DNA of 64,000 nt, taken from positions 2,852,001 through 2,916,000 of the forward strand of contig CBDCBQ010000003.1 in the NCBI GenBank assembly GCA_965214415.1, in the 5' to 3' direction. Under the pieces are notes generated by a model. It made no database searches. It saw nothing but the letters and a program-made list of their open reading frames with translations, and was not told the origin of the DNA. The DNA comes from RH-AL1 sp965214415 (GTDB taxonomy: Bacteria > Pseudomonadota > Alphaproteobacteria > Rhizobiales > Beijerinckiaceae). Below are positions 45,187 through 54,141 of this stretch, piece after piece; position 1 is the stretch's first letter; every line of letters begins with the position of its first letter. Position numbers and translations under genes: made by a program.

Positions 45187-45289
45187 CGTCGAACCCTGTC
45201 GATTTGAGGCGACACGAACATGACGCGGTGGCCGCAAATGTCGACGTCAAAAGTCCAGCTGATCGCGATGAAACGCTTAGTTTTCTCGC

Positions 45290-45309
45290 GCATAAGCTTC
45301 GACTTATGC
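45290..45309. promoter_or_regulatory. Inverted repeat in the zwf-aminotransferase divergent region
   Basis: GCATAAG, spacer CTTCGA, CTTATGC: a perfect 7-bp inverted repeat of operator size, placed between the two divergent starts (about 105 bp from zwf and 80 bp from the aminotransferase). No cognate regulator is adjacent. Confidence 0.5.
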
Positions 45310-45390
45310 AAGTCTTGCAAACGCGGCGTCCCACAACCCTTTCCCGCTCGGCCGGGGTTATGGCGTAGCTTCCGGCGATCCAGGATTGTC

Positions 45391-46530
45391 ATGACCGACG
45401 TCGAGCCGTTCCACGCCATCGGCATCGGCCGCCTCGCGCACGAACTGAAGGCGCAGGGGCGCTCGATCATTCACATGGAGTTCGGTCAGCCCTCGACCGG
45501 GGCACCACGAGCTTCGATCGCGGCCGCGCAGCGCGTGCTGGCGAGCGAGCCGATGGGGTATTGGGAAAGCGCGGAGCTGTGCGGCACGATTGCCCGGCGC
45601 TACCACGATCTCTACGGCGTCGAGGTCGAGCAGGAGCGCATCCTGCTCACCGCGGGCGCGTCGCCGGCCCTCGTGCTGGCTTTGGCGAGCCTCTTCAAGG
45701 CCGGCGACCGCGTGGCGCTGGCACGGCCGGGCTACGTCGCCTACCGCAACGTGCTGCGCGGCCTGCATCTCGTGCCGGTGGAGCTGGCCTGCGGGTCGGC
45801 GCAGCGGTTTCAGCTCGACGCCGCGCGCCTCGCGGCGCTCGACCCCGCGCCGGCCGGGCTCATCGTCGCGAGCCCGGCGAACCCAACCGGCACGATCCTT
45901 CCGCCGGAAGAACTCGCCGCCATCGCCGAGGTGTGCCGCGCGCGCGGCATCACGATCGTCTCGGACGAGATCTACCACGGGCTGAGCTACGAGGTGCCGA
46001 CGCGCTCGATGCTCGAATTCGAGCCGCGGGCGACGATCGTCAACAGCTTCTCGAAGTACTACAGCATGGTCGGCTGGCGGCTCGGCTGGCTCGTCGCGGC
46101 GCCCGGCGGCAGCGCCCGGGCGCGAGCGTACGGCGCCAATTTCTACCTCACCGCGCCATCCCTCAGCCAGCACGCGGCGCTAGCCGCGTTCGAGAATCTC
46201 GCCGAGCTCGACGGCCACGTCGAGACCTATCGAGCGAACCGCGCTCGCATGCTCGCCGCGCTGCCGGAGCTCGGCCTGCCCTCGATCGCGCCGCCTGACG
46301 GCGCCTTCTACATCTGGGCCGACATCGGCCACCTGACCCAAGACAGCTTCGCCTTCTGCCGGCGGCTGCTGCTCGACACCGGCGTCGCGACGGCGCCCGG
46401 CATCGACTTCGATCCGGTCGACGGGCATCACTTCATGCGGTTCTCGTTCGCCGTTTCGACGCCGCAGGTGGAGGACGCGATCGCGCGCATGGTGCCGTGG
46501 TTCAAGCAACGCGCGCAGGAGGCGAGATGA
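45391..46530 (+). CDS. Class I/II PLP-dependent aminotransferase
   Basis: A 379-residue aspartate-aminotransferase-fold enzyme. The PLP lysine is in NSFSKYYSMVGWRLGW (about residue 222), with ASPANPTGTILP and SDEIYHGLSYE before it and the C-terminal MRFSFAVST carrying the carboxylate-binding Arg. ATG 45391 has AGGA six nt upstream; the frame is open upstream without support. The amino acid substrate is not evident. The stop overlaps the start of the ProC-like gene (ATGA), suggesting a shared metabolic step. Confidence 0.92.
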   Translation: MTDVEPFHAIGIGRLAHELKAQGRSIIHMEFGQPSTGAPRASIAAAQRVLASEPMGYWESAELCGTIARRYHDLYGVEVEQERILLTAGASPALVLALASLFKAGDRVALARPGYVAYRNVLRGLHLVPVELACGSAQRFQLDAARLAALDPAPAGLIVASPANPTGTILPPEELAAIAEVCRARGITIVSDEIYHGLSYEVPTRSMLEFEPRATIVNSFSKYYSMVGWRLGWLVAAPGGSARARAYGANFYLTAPSLSQHAALAAFENLAELDGHVETYRANRARMLAALPELGLPSIAPPDGAFYIWADIGHLTQDSFAFCRRLLLDTGVATAPGIDFDPVDGHHFMRFSFAVSTPQVEDAIARMVPWFKQRAQEAR

Positions 46531-47296
46531 CATACGGCATCATCGTCGTCGGCGCCATCGCGGCGGCGATCGTCCGGGGCCTGTGCGATCGCGCGGACGA
46601 CCCGCCCGCAATCTTGCTGTCGCCGCGCAACGCCGCTCTCGCGTCGGAGCTGGCGGGCCGGTTTCCGAGCGTGACGGTCGCCGCAGACAATCAGGCCGTG
46701 CTCGACGGCGCGTCGGTGGTGATCCTCTCGATCAGGACGCGGACGCCGTGTTGCCGGAGCTGCGCTTTCGGGAGGATCAGGCGGTCGTCAGCGTCATGGC
46801 CGGCATATCGCTCGAGAGGCTGCGGGGGCTCGTCGCGCCGGCGTGGGATGTGAGCCGTGCCGTGCCGCTGCCGGCGGTCGAGCGGCGCGAGGGCGCGACG
46901 CCGATCTTTCCGGCGACGGAGGCGGCGAAACGCCTGTTCGACCCGTTCGGCGGGGCGATCGCGCTCGAGGACGAGACGGCGTTCGACGCGATCAGCGCCT
47001 CTTCGGCGACGATCGCGGCGCATTTCGCGTACCTCGACGCCACCACCCGCTGGCTTGTCGGCAACAACGTGCCGGAGGCCGCCGCGAGGCGGCATGTCGC
47101 GGCCAGCTTCGTGGGGCTCGTCGAGACCCCGCGCGGCCCGGCGCCGAACTTCGAGGTGCTCGCGCGCGATCACGCGACGCCCGGCGGAATCAACGAGCAG
47201 TTCCGCGACGCGCTAGAGAAGGCGGGGCTGCTCGAGGCTGTCAGTGCGGGCCTCGATGGCGTGTTCGCGCGGCTCGTGGGCCAGCAAACGGATTGA
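46527..47296 (+). pseudogene. ProC-like (pyrroline-5-carboxylate reductase family) gene, frameshifted
   Basis: The first frame from ATG 46527 reads MTYGIIVVGAIAAAIVRGLC and later VLDGASVVILSIR, a dinucleotide-binding N-terminal half. Near 46731-46740 homology moves to another frame: DADAVLPELRFREDQAVVSVMAGISLERL, then SSATIAAHFAYLDATTRWL and a helical C-terminus to 47296. The Gly-rich loop is poor, lacking one glycine of GxGxxG. It overlaps the aminotransferase stop. The lesion could be a 1-, 4- or 7-base indel next to a short AGG repeat. Confidence 0.75.
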
Positions 47297-47314
47297 GCCT
47301 TTCGGAGGGAGCGC

Positions 47315-47361
47315 GGCGAAGCAACCCCGTAGCCGGTTTTCGACCCCTGGGTTGCTTCGCC
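47315..47361. repeat. 13-bp perfect inverted repeat, REP-like bidirectional terminator
   Basis: GGCGAAGCAACCC and GGGTTGCTTCGCC pair perfectly around a 21-nt loop, followed by TGCGGTTCGCGATGACGG. This resembles the short palindromic intergenic repeats common in Rhizobiales genomes (forms of GAAGCAATCC with GCGATGACGG). It lies between two convergent genes and could end both transcripts. Confidence 0.65.
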
Positions 47362-47391
47362 TGCGGTTCGCGATGACGGCGGAGAAAGCGC

Positions 47392-48381
47392 CTACACCAG
47401 CAGCGTTTTCGCGATCGAGGCGCCGAGCGTGTATTTCGGATCGACCATGTTGCCGAGCCGCATCTTGCCCGCCTGGGTGAGCAGCATATAGGCCTCCATT
47501 TCGGTGAAGCCGTAGTCCTGCGCCATCCAACGGATCAGCTCGCGATAGGCGATGCGCGCGGCATCCTCCATCGGTCGGCCGGAGCCGATCGTCATGATCG
47601 CCTTTTCCGTCTCGAGCCGCGGCCAGCCGAAGCTCCAGTGCTTGATCAGGTCGATCTGGACGGTGGTCACGGTCGGGTGCTCGATCGCGAAGCCGCACAA
47701 CTCGCCGTCGCCCTGCGTCGCGTGGCAATCGCCGAGGTAGAGCAGCGCGCCGGCCACGAACACCGGCAAATAGATCACCGCGCCGACGCCGACATCGGGC
47801 AGGTCCATGTTGCCACCGTAGTAGTCCGGAACCAGCGAGGAGATTGCCTCGATCTCCGGCGAAGTGCCGATCGTGCCGATGAACGGCTCGTAGGGCAGCG
47901 TGATCTTGTCGCTCCACTTGATGCCAGTGACCGGGTCGATCTCGACCTTCTTGACGATCTCGGGCAGCGGATCATGCAGCATCATCGTGTGCGTGTTGCT
48001 CACCAATCCGCCAAAGTCCTTCATCACACAGGTGGTGCCGACGGGCTGCGGCCCGCGCGGGACGATCTTTTCGATGTAGACGGCGAGGCAATCGCCCTTT
48101 TCGGCGCCGTTGACGTAGATCGGGCCGTTCTGCGGATTGAGGAATGGGAAGTTCAGGATTTCGCTCGGCGAGTCGCTCTCGCTCTTGATCTGGCCTTCCA
48201 TCGCATCATGCGTCTCGCATGACACGACCGCGCCCGGCTCGACGGTGAGCACAGGCGAGGCATAGGGGCCGTACACGTAATGGTACTTGCCCTGCTTGTC
48301 CTCGGTGATCTCGTAACGCGCCGTCGGCTTGCCCTGCGCGACGGCTTTCCGCGCCATGATGGAATTTTCGAGCCAGGTCAT
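47392..48381 (-). CDS. Acetamidase/formamidase family protein (FmdA/AmdA)
   Basis: A 329-residue metal-dependent amidase of the FmdA_AmdA family. ILNFPFLNPQNGPIYVNGAEKGDCLAVYI (residues 70-100), YLPVFVAGALLYLGDCHATQGDGELCG near 200 and the C-terminal AYMLLTQAGKMRLGNMVDPKYTLGASI are typical. It would release ammonia from formamide or acetamide. The ATG at 48381 has GGAGG six nt before it, better than internal MARKAV. It may serve nitrogen supply, like the Nit1C cluster 8 kb away. Confidence 0.92.
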   Translation of the reverse strand: MTWLENSIMARKAVAQGKPTARYEITEDKQGKYHYVYGPYASPVLTVEPGAVVSCETHDAMEGQIKSESDSPSEILNFPFLNPQNGPIYVNGAEKGDCLAVYIEKIVPRGPQPVGTTCVMKDFGGLVSNTHTMMLHDPLPEIVKKVEIDPVTGIKWSDKITLPYEPFIGTIGTSPEIEAISSLVPDYYGGNMDLPDVGVGAVIYLPVFVAGALLYLGDCHATQGDGELCGFAIEHPTVTTVQIDLIKHWSFGWPRLETEKAIMTIGSGRPMEDAARIAYRELIRWMAQDYGFTEMEAYMLLTQAGKMRLGNMVDPKYTLGASIAKTLLV

Positions 48382-48438
48382 CGTGAGCCTCCAACAAGTG
48401 CGCCGCCACATGGTCGGGCCGAAGCTGCAAGTTTCGTG

Positions 48439-49103
48439 TCAGGCGCGGGCGGTAGCGACGGTGAGGCCGAGCGCGGCGACCGTCAGGATCGTCGCTACCG
48501 CGGCCGCGATCGTCAAGACATGGAGGATCGAATGCCGCGCGATCAGGGCGCCGGCAAAGCTCCCGATCAGCACTGCGGCTCACAGCGCGCTTAACGGCGC
48601 GACAGTACGCCAGCCGCCGTCGCCGCGCAGCGCGTGCGCGATGGCTCGGCCGACGTGGACGATCATGCCGGCCACGCAGGTCAACGCGACGTCGACACCT
48701 TCCGACCGATGGACCGAGGCGTTCTGCGCGCCCATCGCGAAGGCGAGCAGCGAAGTGACGACAGCGTCGCCGGCTTGGGCGCGCGCGGCAGCCAGCGCCG
48801 CCCCTAGAAGCACGGTCTCGATCGCGAGCACCACGACGCGGCCCCAGCGGCCGGCGGCGGCGCCGATCAGCTCGCCGACGACGATGCCGACGACGAAACG
48901 ACGATGACGCGAACGGGCGCGACCACGGCGCCGAGATCGCCGCTCGCGTGGATCGCCGCCCGGGTGCCGTCGCCGGCCATGAAGGAGACAAACAGGCCGC
49001 CAAACGCGATGAAGCCGGCGGCATCGATGAATCCGGCGAGCGCGGCAAGCGCGAGGCCGAAGACCAGCGCGTCACGCGTCGGGGAGCGCGTGGCGTCAGG
49101 CAC
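48439..49103 (-). pseudogene. DUF1275 (YoaK-like) membrane protein, frameshift plus nonsense
   Basis: Starting at ATG 49103, DALVFGLALAALAGFIDAAGF and FGGLFVSFMAGDGTR are typical DUF1275. The frame breaks near 48895-48899, where one base is missing in a T run. It resumes as FVVGIVVGELIGAAAG and LLAFAMGAQNASVHR, then hits TGA at 48580-48582 where Trp is expected; the same frame continues with AAVLIGSFAGALIARHSIL to a normal end at 48439. Two separate lesions make error unlikely and true decay likely. It follows the spermidine-synthase-like gene by 9 bp. Confidence 0.8.
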
Positions 49104-49112
49104 GGCTGTCGA

Positions 49113-51782
49113 TCAGCCAGCCTGGCTTGGCGCCGGCGCCGGCGTGCCGCGCCACGCGGGCTCGGCGGTACGCGCCGGCAGGAGCACCGCGAAGAACGCG
49201 GGGATCGCGAGCAAGTAGGCGCAGGCGCCAACGTACAGCACGGACGACAGGCCGAAGGCGGTGGCAACGATCGGCACGAGCGCGGCACCGATCACCGAGA
49301 AGCAGCCATTGATGCCCCAGGCCCAAAGAAACATCGTGTCCTTGCGCAGGTAGGCGAGGGTCGCCATCGCCGTCGGCATCGGGAAGCCCATCAGGAAGGC
49401 CGGTGGGAAGACGAGCAGGAACGAGAGCAGCAGCCGCAGGCCGTAGGGAAAGGTGCCGATGACGTCGAGCGGGATATGCAGGAACAGGCCGTAGAGCACA
49501 AGAAGCCCGGCGATGCCGACGAAGATGAACGGCATGATCGCCCTGGCCCTCGGCAGGATTCGTTCGGAGACGAACGAGCCCAGGCCGGAGAACACCAGCA
49601 TGCCGGTGATCATGATCGAGGCGGAGATGGTGGCGTTGGCGAGCGCCAGCACGAACTCGGCGATCATGCCAACCTCGATCATGATGTAGCCGAGGCCGAG
49701 ACAGGCGAAATAGACGATGGTGAGCGCCTTGCCAGGCGTCTTCGAGAACACCGTGCGCCAGCCAAAGACCACTGGAATCGCGATCAGCGTCGAGGCCGTC
49801 GCCACCGCGATCGCAAGCGTTGCCCAGAGCAGCAGGTAGCCCCACTCGTCCTGCACCAGCTCGAGCTTGGATTTGTCGCCGAGGATCGTCGGCAGATCGC
49901 TGGGCTTGATATAGGCGGCGAAGTACGGCCGATTGTTTGTCAGCGGACGAATATCGAAGACGTATTTGCGCGAGAGTTCGTCCCAGTCGCCGGCCATGAT
50001 CGAATGCCAGGCAACGCGCGCGAGCACGGTGGCGGGCAGCGCGGTCTGTCCCTCGGCGGTGGGATCGCCGACGTTGGCGTCGGGATCGCCCTCGGGCGGC
50101 GGCGCTCCGGCCAGAGCATCCGTCGGCGTCGACACCACGCCGAACAGCTGCGCGGTGTAGTCCTTGAAGATCTTGTCGGCGTTCGTCGTGTCGACCTGCA
50201 TGCCGGGAAAGTAGATCTCGTCGAACGACATTTTGCGCGTGTGGTCGCGCAGCGCGGCGATCTCGGCGTCGGTGAAGCCACCATTCTTGTAGAGCACGGT
50301 CGCGGTCGAGAGATAGCTCGAGACGACGAAGAACGAGCGCTCCAGCGTCGCCAGATCGACGTCGCGCGCGGCGGACGCGATCGTCGCGTAGAGCTTGAGC
50401 ACGCTTTTGGGCGGCTCCTCCTTGTTCCACATCGTCACCGACAGCACGCCGCCCGGCGCCAGCGCGCGCATGTAACTTTCCATCGCCTCGCGCGTGTAGG
50501 CGAATTTCTCGACGATCGGGAAGCCGCCCGGCGAGGACAGGCCGGCCGAGTCGGCGAGCGAGAGATCGACGATGTCGTAGCGCTTCTTGGTGTTGGCGAG
50601 GAAGAGGCGGCCCTCGTAGTCGATCACGTCGAGGTTGGGCTTGGCGAGAATGTTTCCTGTAAAACTTTTCAGCGCGGGGTCGGTGCGAAACGCAGTAAGA
50701 ATCGCTGGATTGCCTTCGGCAACGGTAACGTGTCGCGAGTTGGCGAGCGCCACCGTCGTCGAGATGCCGCCGCCGAACTGCACGACGAAGGTCGAGGGCC
50801 GCTGCTTGATCACATACGGGTAGATCATCGGCAGGTAGTGGAAGTAGTCGGTCTCGCTCTTCGGCAGCTCGCGCAAAATGCCGGCAGGGCCCTCGCCATC
50901 GACATAGAGGCCGAGGTAGGCGTTGGCCGGCATGTCCTTCAGATTGAAGGCGGCGTTGTCGGAAAGCCCCGGCGCGAAATGCAGGTACGAGGACGAATAG
51001 ACCTCGATGAAGCCGAAAGGGGTATCGCGCGCGTACACGCGCTTCGAATCCGGGAATTTGCGTGCGTAGGACACGCCCTTGTAGTCCGACGTCGCGAGCT
51101 TCGTGAGGCCGAGTTCGCCCGCCTTGAAATGCATGACGATCGAGGCGGCCGCGATGAGCACGAAGACGAGGCCGGTCCGCAGGCTGCCGAAGCCGGCGAA
51201 CCAGATCAAGCTGCCGACCACCCAAAGCAGCAGCGGTGCGACAATGAGGTTGTCCGGCCAGAACGCGTACGTCGCCGCGAGGAAGATCAAGCCGCAGAGG
51301 CCGGAGCCGGCGAGGTCGGCGAAATAGACGCGGTTGAACCCGGTTTTCGCGCGCAGGAACACGGTGCCGAGGAAGGTCGCGCCGGCGACGAATGGCAGGA
51401 GGTACAGCATGAAGTTGGCGAACAGCCGCCACTTCTGCGCGGGGTCGGAAACGAGGAAGATCGCGTTGAACGGCAGCTGCTGCGCGCAGAGGTTGGCGGC
51501 GACCGCGAGCGGCCCGAAAGCGAGCAGCGCGCTGGCGGCCACCCCTTCCCAGTTGCGCTCGAACCAGGGTCGCGCGACGCACATGATCGCGGAGGTGAGC
51601 CCGAAGCCGAGCATGGCGAGGGAGACGACGAGCGAGCCGAAATGCGCCCAGGAGCCGATCTGGAAGATGCGCATGATGGCGATCTGCAGCGCGATGATCG
51701 CGCCCGCGACGAGGCCGACGCTGACGTAGGCGAGCGAGTTGCCCGATGCCGAGCCATCGGCGGAATCGTCGAGGAAGCTCAT
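49113..51782 (-). CDS. Large membrane protein with spermidine/spermine-synthase-like domain
   Basis: An 889-residue protein with about seven N-terminal membrane segments (residues 20-215), a long soluble region and about seven further segments (residues 640-870). The soluble part has a Rossmann-like core with STFVVQFGGGISTTVALAN (near 330), HVTVAEGNPAILTAF, YDIVDLSLADSAG and a late NRPYF motif, as in spermine-synthase-type methyltransferase-fold proteins fused to MFS-like helices. The enzymatic role of such fusions is unknown; polyamine synthesis is not assured. It is 13 bp downstream of the Tat-exported isoaspartyl methyltransferase gene. Confidence 0.85.
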   Translation of the reverse strand: MSFLDDSADGSASGNSLAYVSVGLVAGAIIALQIAIMRIFQIGSWAHFGSLVVSLAMLGFGLTSAIMCVARPWFERNWEGVAASALLAFGPLAVAANLCAQQLPFNAIFLVSDPAQKWRLFANFMLYLLPFVAGATFLGTVFLRAKTGFNRVYFADLAGSGLCGLIFLAATYAFWPDNLIVAPLLLWVVGSLIWFAGFGSLRTGLVFVLIAAASIVMHFKAGELGLTKLATSDYKGVSYARKFPDSKRVYARDTPFGFIEVYSSSYLHFAPGLSDNAAFNLKDMPANAYLGLYVDGEGPAGILRELPKSETDYFHYLPMIYPYVIKQRPSTFVVQFGGGISTTVALANSRHVTVAEGNPAILTAFRTDPALKSFTGNILAKPNLDVIDYEGRLFLANTKKRYDIVDLSLADSAGLSSPGGFPIVEKFAYTREAMESYMRALAPGGVLSVTMWNKEEPPKSVLKLYATIASAARDVDLATLERSFFVVSSYLSTATVLYKNGGFTDAEIAALRDHTRKMSFDEIYFPGMQVDTTNADKIFKDYTAQLFGVVSTPTDALAGAPPPEGDPDANVGDPTAEGQTALPATVLARVAWHSIMAGDWDELSRKYVFDIRPLTNNRPYFAAYIKPSDLPTILGDKSKLELVQDEWGYLLLWATLAIAVATASTLIAIPVVFGWRTVFSKTPGKALTIVYFACLGLGYIMIEVGMIAEFVLALANATISASIMITGMLVFSGLGSFVSERILPRARAIMPFIFVGIAGLLVLYGLFLHIPLDVIGTFPYGLRLLLSFLLVFPPAFLMGFPMPTAMATLAYLRKDTMFLWAWGINGCFSVIGAALVPIVATAFGLSSVLYVGACAYLLAIPAFFAVLLPARTAEPAWRGTPAPAPSQAG

Positions 51783-51795
51783 GGGCTCCGGATTG

Positions 51796-52665
51796 TCACT
51801 TGTTGTGCGTGCCGTCGATCTTGCCGTCGTCGGCGAGCTTGGTGAACGGCACGAAGGGGACGATGCGGCCGTTGTAGATGTCGCTGCGCGCGACCGTGAT
51901 CTGCCCGTCCTTGTCGACGGTCTTGTTGATCTTCAGGACGCGCTGCGCGCCGGGCGGGCCGACCGGGATCACCATGACGCCGCCGGTCTTCAGCTGCTGC
52001 AGCAGCGGCGGCGGCACGTGGTCGATGCCGCAGGTGACGATGATCTGATCGAACGGCCCTGCCTCGGCCCAGCCGTAATAACCGTCGGCGTTCTTCCAAT
52101 TGACGGCCTTGAACTCCGAATAGCCCTTCTTGATCAGGCCGTCGCGAGTGGCGGCGGTGCGCTCGGCGAGCGGCTTGATGATCTCGATCGTCCACACCTT
52201 GTCGGTCAGGTTGGCGAGATACGCCGACTGGTAGCCCGACCCGGTGCCGATCTCGAGCACCTTGTCGCCACGCTTGACGTCGATCACCTGCGTCATCCGC
52301 CCGACGATATGAGGGCCGGAAATCGTCACGCCGAAGCCGATGTCGAGGAAGGCGTTGTCGTAGCAGCGGCCGAGATTCTGCTTGAGGCAGAAATCCTCGC
52401 GCGGCGTCATCAGGAAGGCACGCTTGTCCTTGATATCGACCGTGTCGCGATTGCCGACGAGGTGGCGAAAGCGCTCGAAGCGCTCGCCGAGATATTGCGG
52501 GTCCTCGCCCCGGGTCTTGACCCCCCAGGCGATGAACTTCTCCTTGGAGTCCATCGGCGGCATCTCATCCCAGGTGTAGGGGACAGGGACGTCGGCAAAC
52601 GCTTGACGAGCAAAAGCAGCGGCCGAACCGGCCGCGAGCGTGGCGATGAAGGAGCGGCGATCCAT
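51796..52665 (-). CDS. Tat-exported protein-L-isoaspartate O-methyltransferase-like protein
   Basis: A 289-residue PCMT-family protein. It starts MDRRSFIATLAAGSAAAFA, a twin-arginine signal (RRSFIA) with cleavage near residue 24. The methyltransferase part has VLEIGTGSGYQSAYLANL (SAM site), VWTIEIIKPLAERT and FDQIIVTCGIDHVPPPLLQQLKTGG. Known PCMTs act in the cytoplasm, where SAM is; a periplasmic one is puzzling. It forms an operon with the spermidine-synthase-like membrane gene. Confidence 0.88.
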   Translation of the reverse strand: MDRRSFIATLAAGSAAAFARQAFADVPVPYTWDEMPPMDSKEKFIAWGVKTRGEDPQYLGERFERFRHLVGNRDTVDIKDKRAFLMTPREDFCLKQNLGRCYDNAFLDIGFGVTISGPHIVGRMTQVIDVKRGDKVLEIGTGSGYQSAYLANLTDKVWTIEIIKPLAERTAATRDGLIKKGYSEFKAVNWKNADGYYGWAEAGPFDQIIVTCGIDHVPPPLLQQLKTGGVMVIPVGPPGAQRVLKINKTVDKDGQITVARSDIYNGRIVPFVPFTKLADDGKIDGTHNK

Positions 52666-52769
52666 GGGATCTCCCGATGGGTCGAGACTTTGGGGTCGAA
52701 TCGTGGCCGTCGTCGACGAGGCCAGACACCGTTATCTGGAAGCCGGTGCGGCGGCAACCAGACCGGCGC

Positions 52770-53984
52770 TCACGCGGCGTTGGACAGCCGGGCGGCGGCG
52801 ACCTCGACCCGGTTGCGGCCGCCGCGCTTGGCACGATAGAGCGCGGCATCCGCGTCCCGCATCAGCGCACGGGAGTCTCCCGCGGGGCCAGGGGCGGCAC
52901 AGCCAACGCTGATGGTGACCGGCCGGCCGTCGGTCGGATGCCGGCAGGTCGCCTGCACGGCGAGGCGCAGGCGCTCGCCGACCACGGCGGCATCCAGGGC
53001 GTCCGCCCCCTCGATCAGGATCGCGAACTCTTCGCCGCCGTAACGCGCGACGACATCGTCGGCGCCGCGCAGCGTCTGCCGCAGGATCGTCGCGATCTGG
53101 CGCAGCAGCACGTCGCCGGCGGGATGACCGTGCCGGTCGTTGAACGACTTGAAGTCGTCGACGTCGGCCATCAGCAGCGCGTAGGGGCGATCCGCCGGGC
53201 GACCGCCCGCCGTCTCCAGACGCTGGTCGAGGTAGCGGCGGTTCGGCAGCAGCGTCAAGGCGTCGGTCTGCGACAGACGCGCGAGCTCGGCCTGCGTCTC
53301 GATCAGCTCGACGAGCTGCTGATTGCGTTCCGCGACGAGGATCAGCAGCCCTGCCGCCATCGCCGGCACGAGCAGAAGCAGCAGCCGGAAGCCATGATCG
53401 TCGGCGAGCATGCAGCCGACGAGGATCGGCGACAGGCTGCAGAAAAGCTGCAGCCAGACGAGACGCGGGACGCCGGAGTTGCGCGCGGCGACCGCGCCGG
53501 CGGTGCCCACGGTCGAGAGGACCGGAATCACGTACAGCACGGGGTCGTGCGAGGACGCGAGCGCGATTAAGCAGAGCGTGCCCCAAGACGCCGAGGACGC
53601 GACCGCGAGGACGCTGAAACCAACAAGCCACCTGTCGGCGTCGGCAAGTAGCCCCGCCCGCATGCGCTTTTGGAAAGCGAGAATGACGCCGCAGCGCGCG
53701 AGCAGCAGCATCACCTCGATGGCCGCGACCAACCCGGTGAGCCAGACGCCACCGCGTGCCCAGGATGCCGCGCCGCAGACGAGCGCGGCGATCGCCACCA
53801 TGAGGACGTTGGAGGCCCGGCCAAATAGCGTGGCGATGAGCCGAAGCCGGGTCGCGGCCGGTCGCGTGCGCTCGCTAGGCGATTGCAGGATGGCGACCGC
53901 CCTGCCCCATGCGCCGTGTTGGGCCGGCTCGATGCCTTGTAACGGCACCTTACGCGTCAGTTGAAATCGATCTCGCGACAACAT
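52770..53984 (-). CDS. Membrane diguanylate cyclase (GGDEF)
   Basis: About 404 residues from ATG 53984 (start uncertain; in-frame ATGs at 54008 and 54074 exist and Shine-Dalgarno sequences are poor). Six hydrophobic segments fill residues 55-225, then a GGDEF domain with SQTDALTLLPNRRYLDQRLE, DVDDFKSFNDRHGHPAGD and ARYGGEEFAIL (GGEEF, an active form). No inhibitory RxxD is obvious. It synthesises cyclic-di-GMP; the MASE-like membrane region would sense an unknown cue. Confidence 0.88.
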   Translation of the reverse strand: MLSRDRFQLTRKVPLQGIEPAQHGAWGRAVAILQSPSERTRPAATRLRLIATLFGRASNVLMVAIAALVCGAASWARGGVWLTGLVAAIEVMLLLARCGVILAFQKRMRAGLLADADRWLVGFSVLAVASSASWGTLCLIALASSHDPVLYVIPVLSTVGTAGAVAARNSGVPRLVWLQLFCSLSPILVGCMLADDHGFRLLLLLVPAMAAGLLILVAERNQQLVELIETQAELARLSQTDALTLLPNRRYLDQRLETAGGRPADRPYALLMADVDDFKSFNDRHGHPAGDVLLRQIATILRQTLRGADDVVARYGGEEFAILIEGADALDAAVVGERLRLAVQATCRHPTDGRPVTISVGCAAPGPAGDSRALMRDADAALYRAKRGGRNRVEVAAARLSNAA

Positions 53985-54141
53985 CGCCTTACGCTGACGC
54001 AAAGGCATTAAGCGCGGCCTAAGAGGGCCGCTCCATCTTGCCGCGAGGTCACCGGCGAAAGCCGCGACGTTCATCACGTTTCCGGCAAGTTGAGGTCGGC
54101 GAGCACGCTTGCGGCTAAGGGTGCGGCTATCGTCGGAGGAG

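Noticed and set aside
48948..51845. 965-codon plus-strand frame opposite the spermidine-synthase-like gene
   Set aside because: Composition is Arg/Glu/Gly/His-rich with no motif, while the minus strand has a clear membrane protein with SAM-type motifs.
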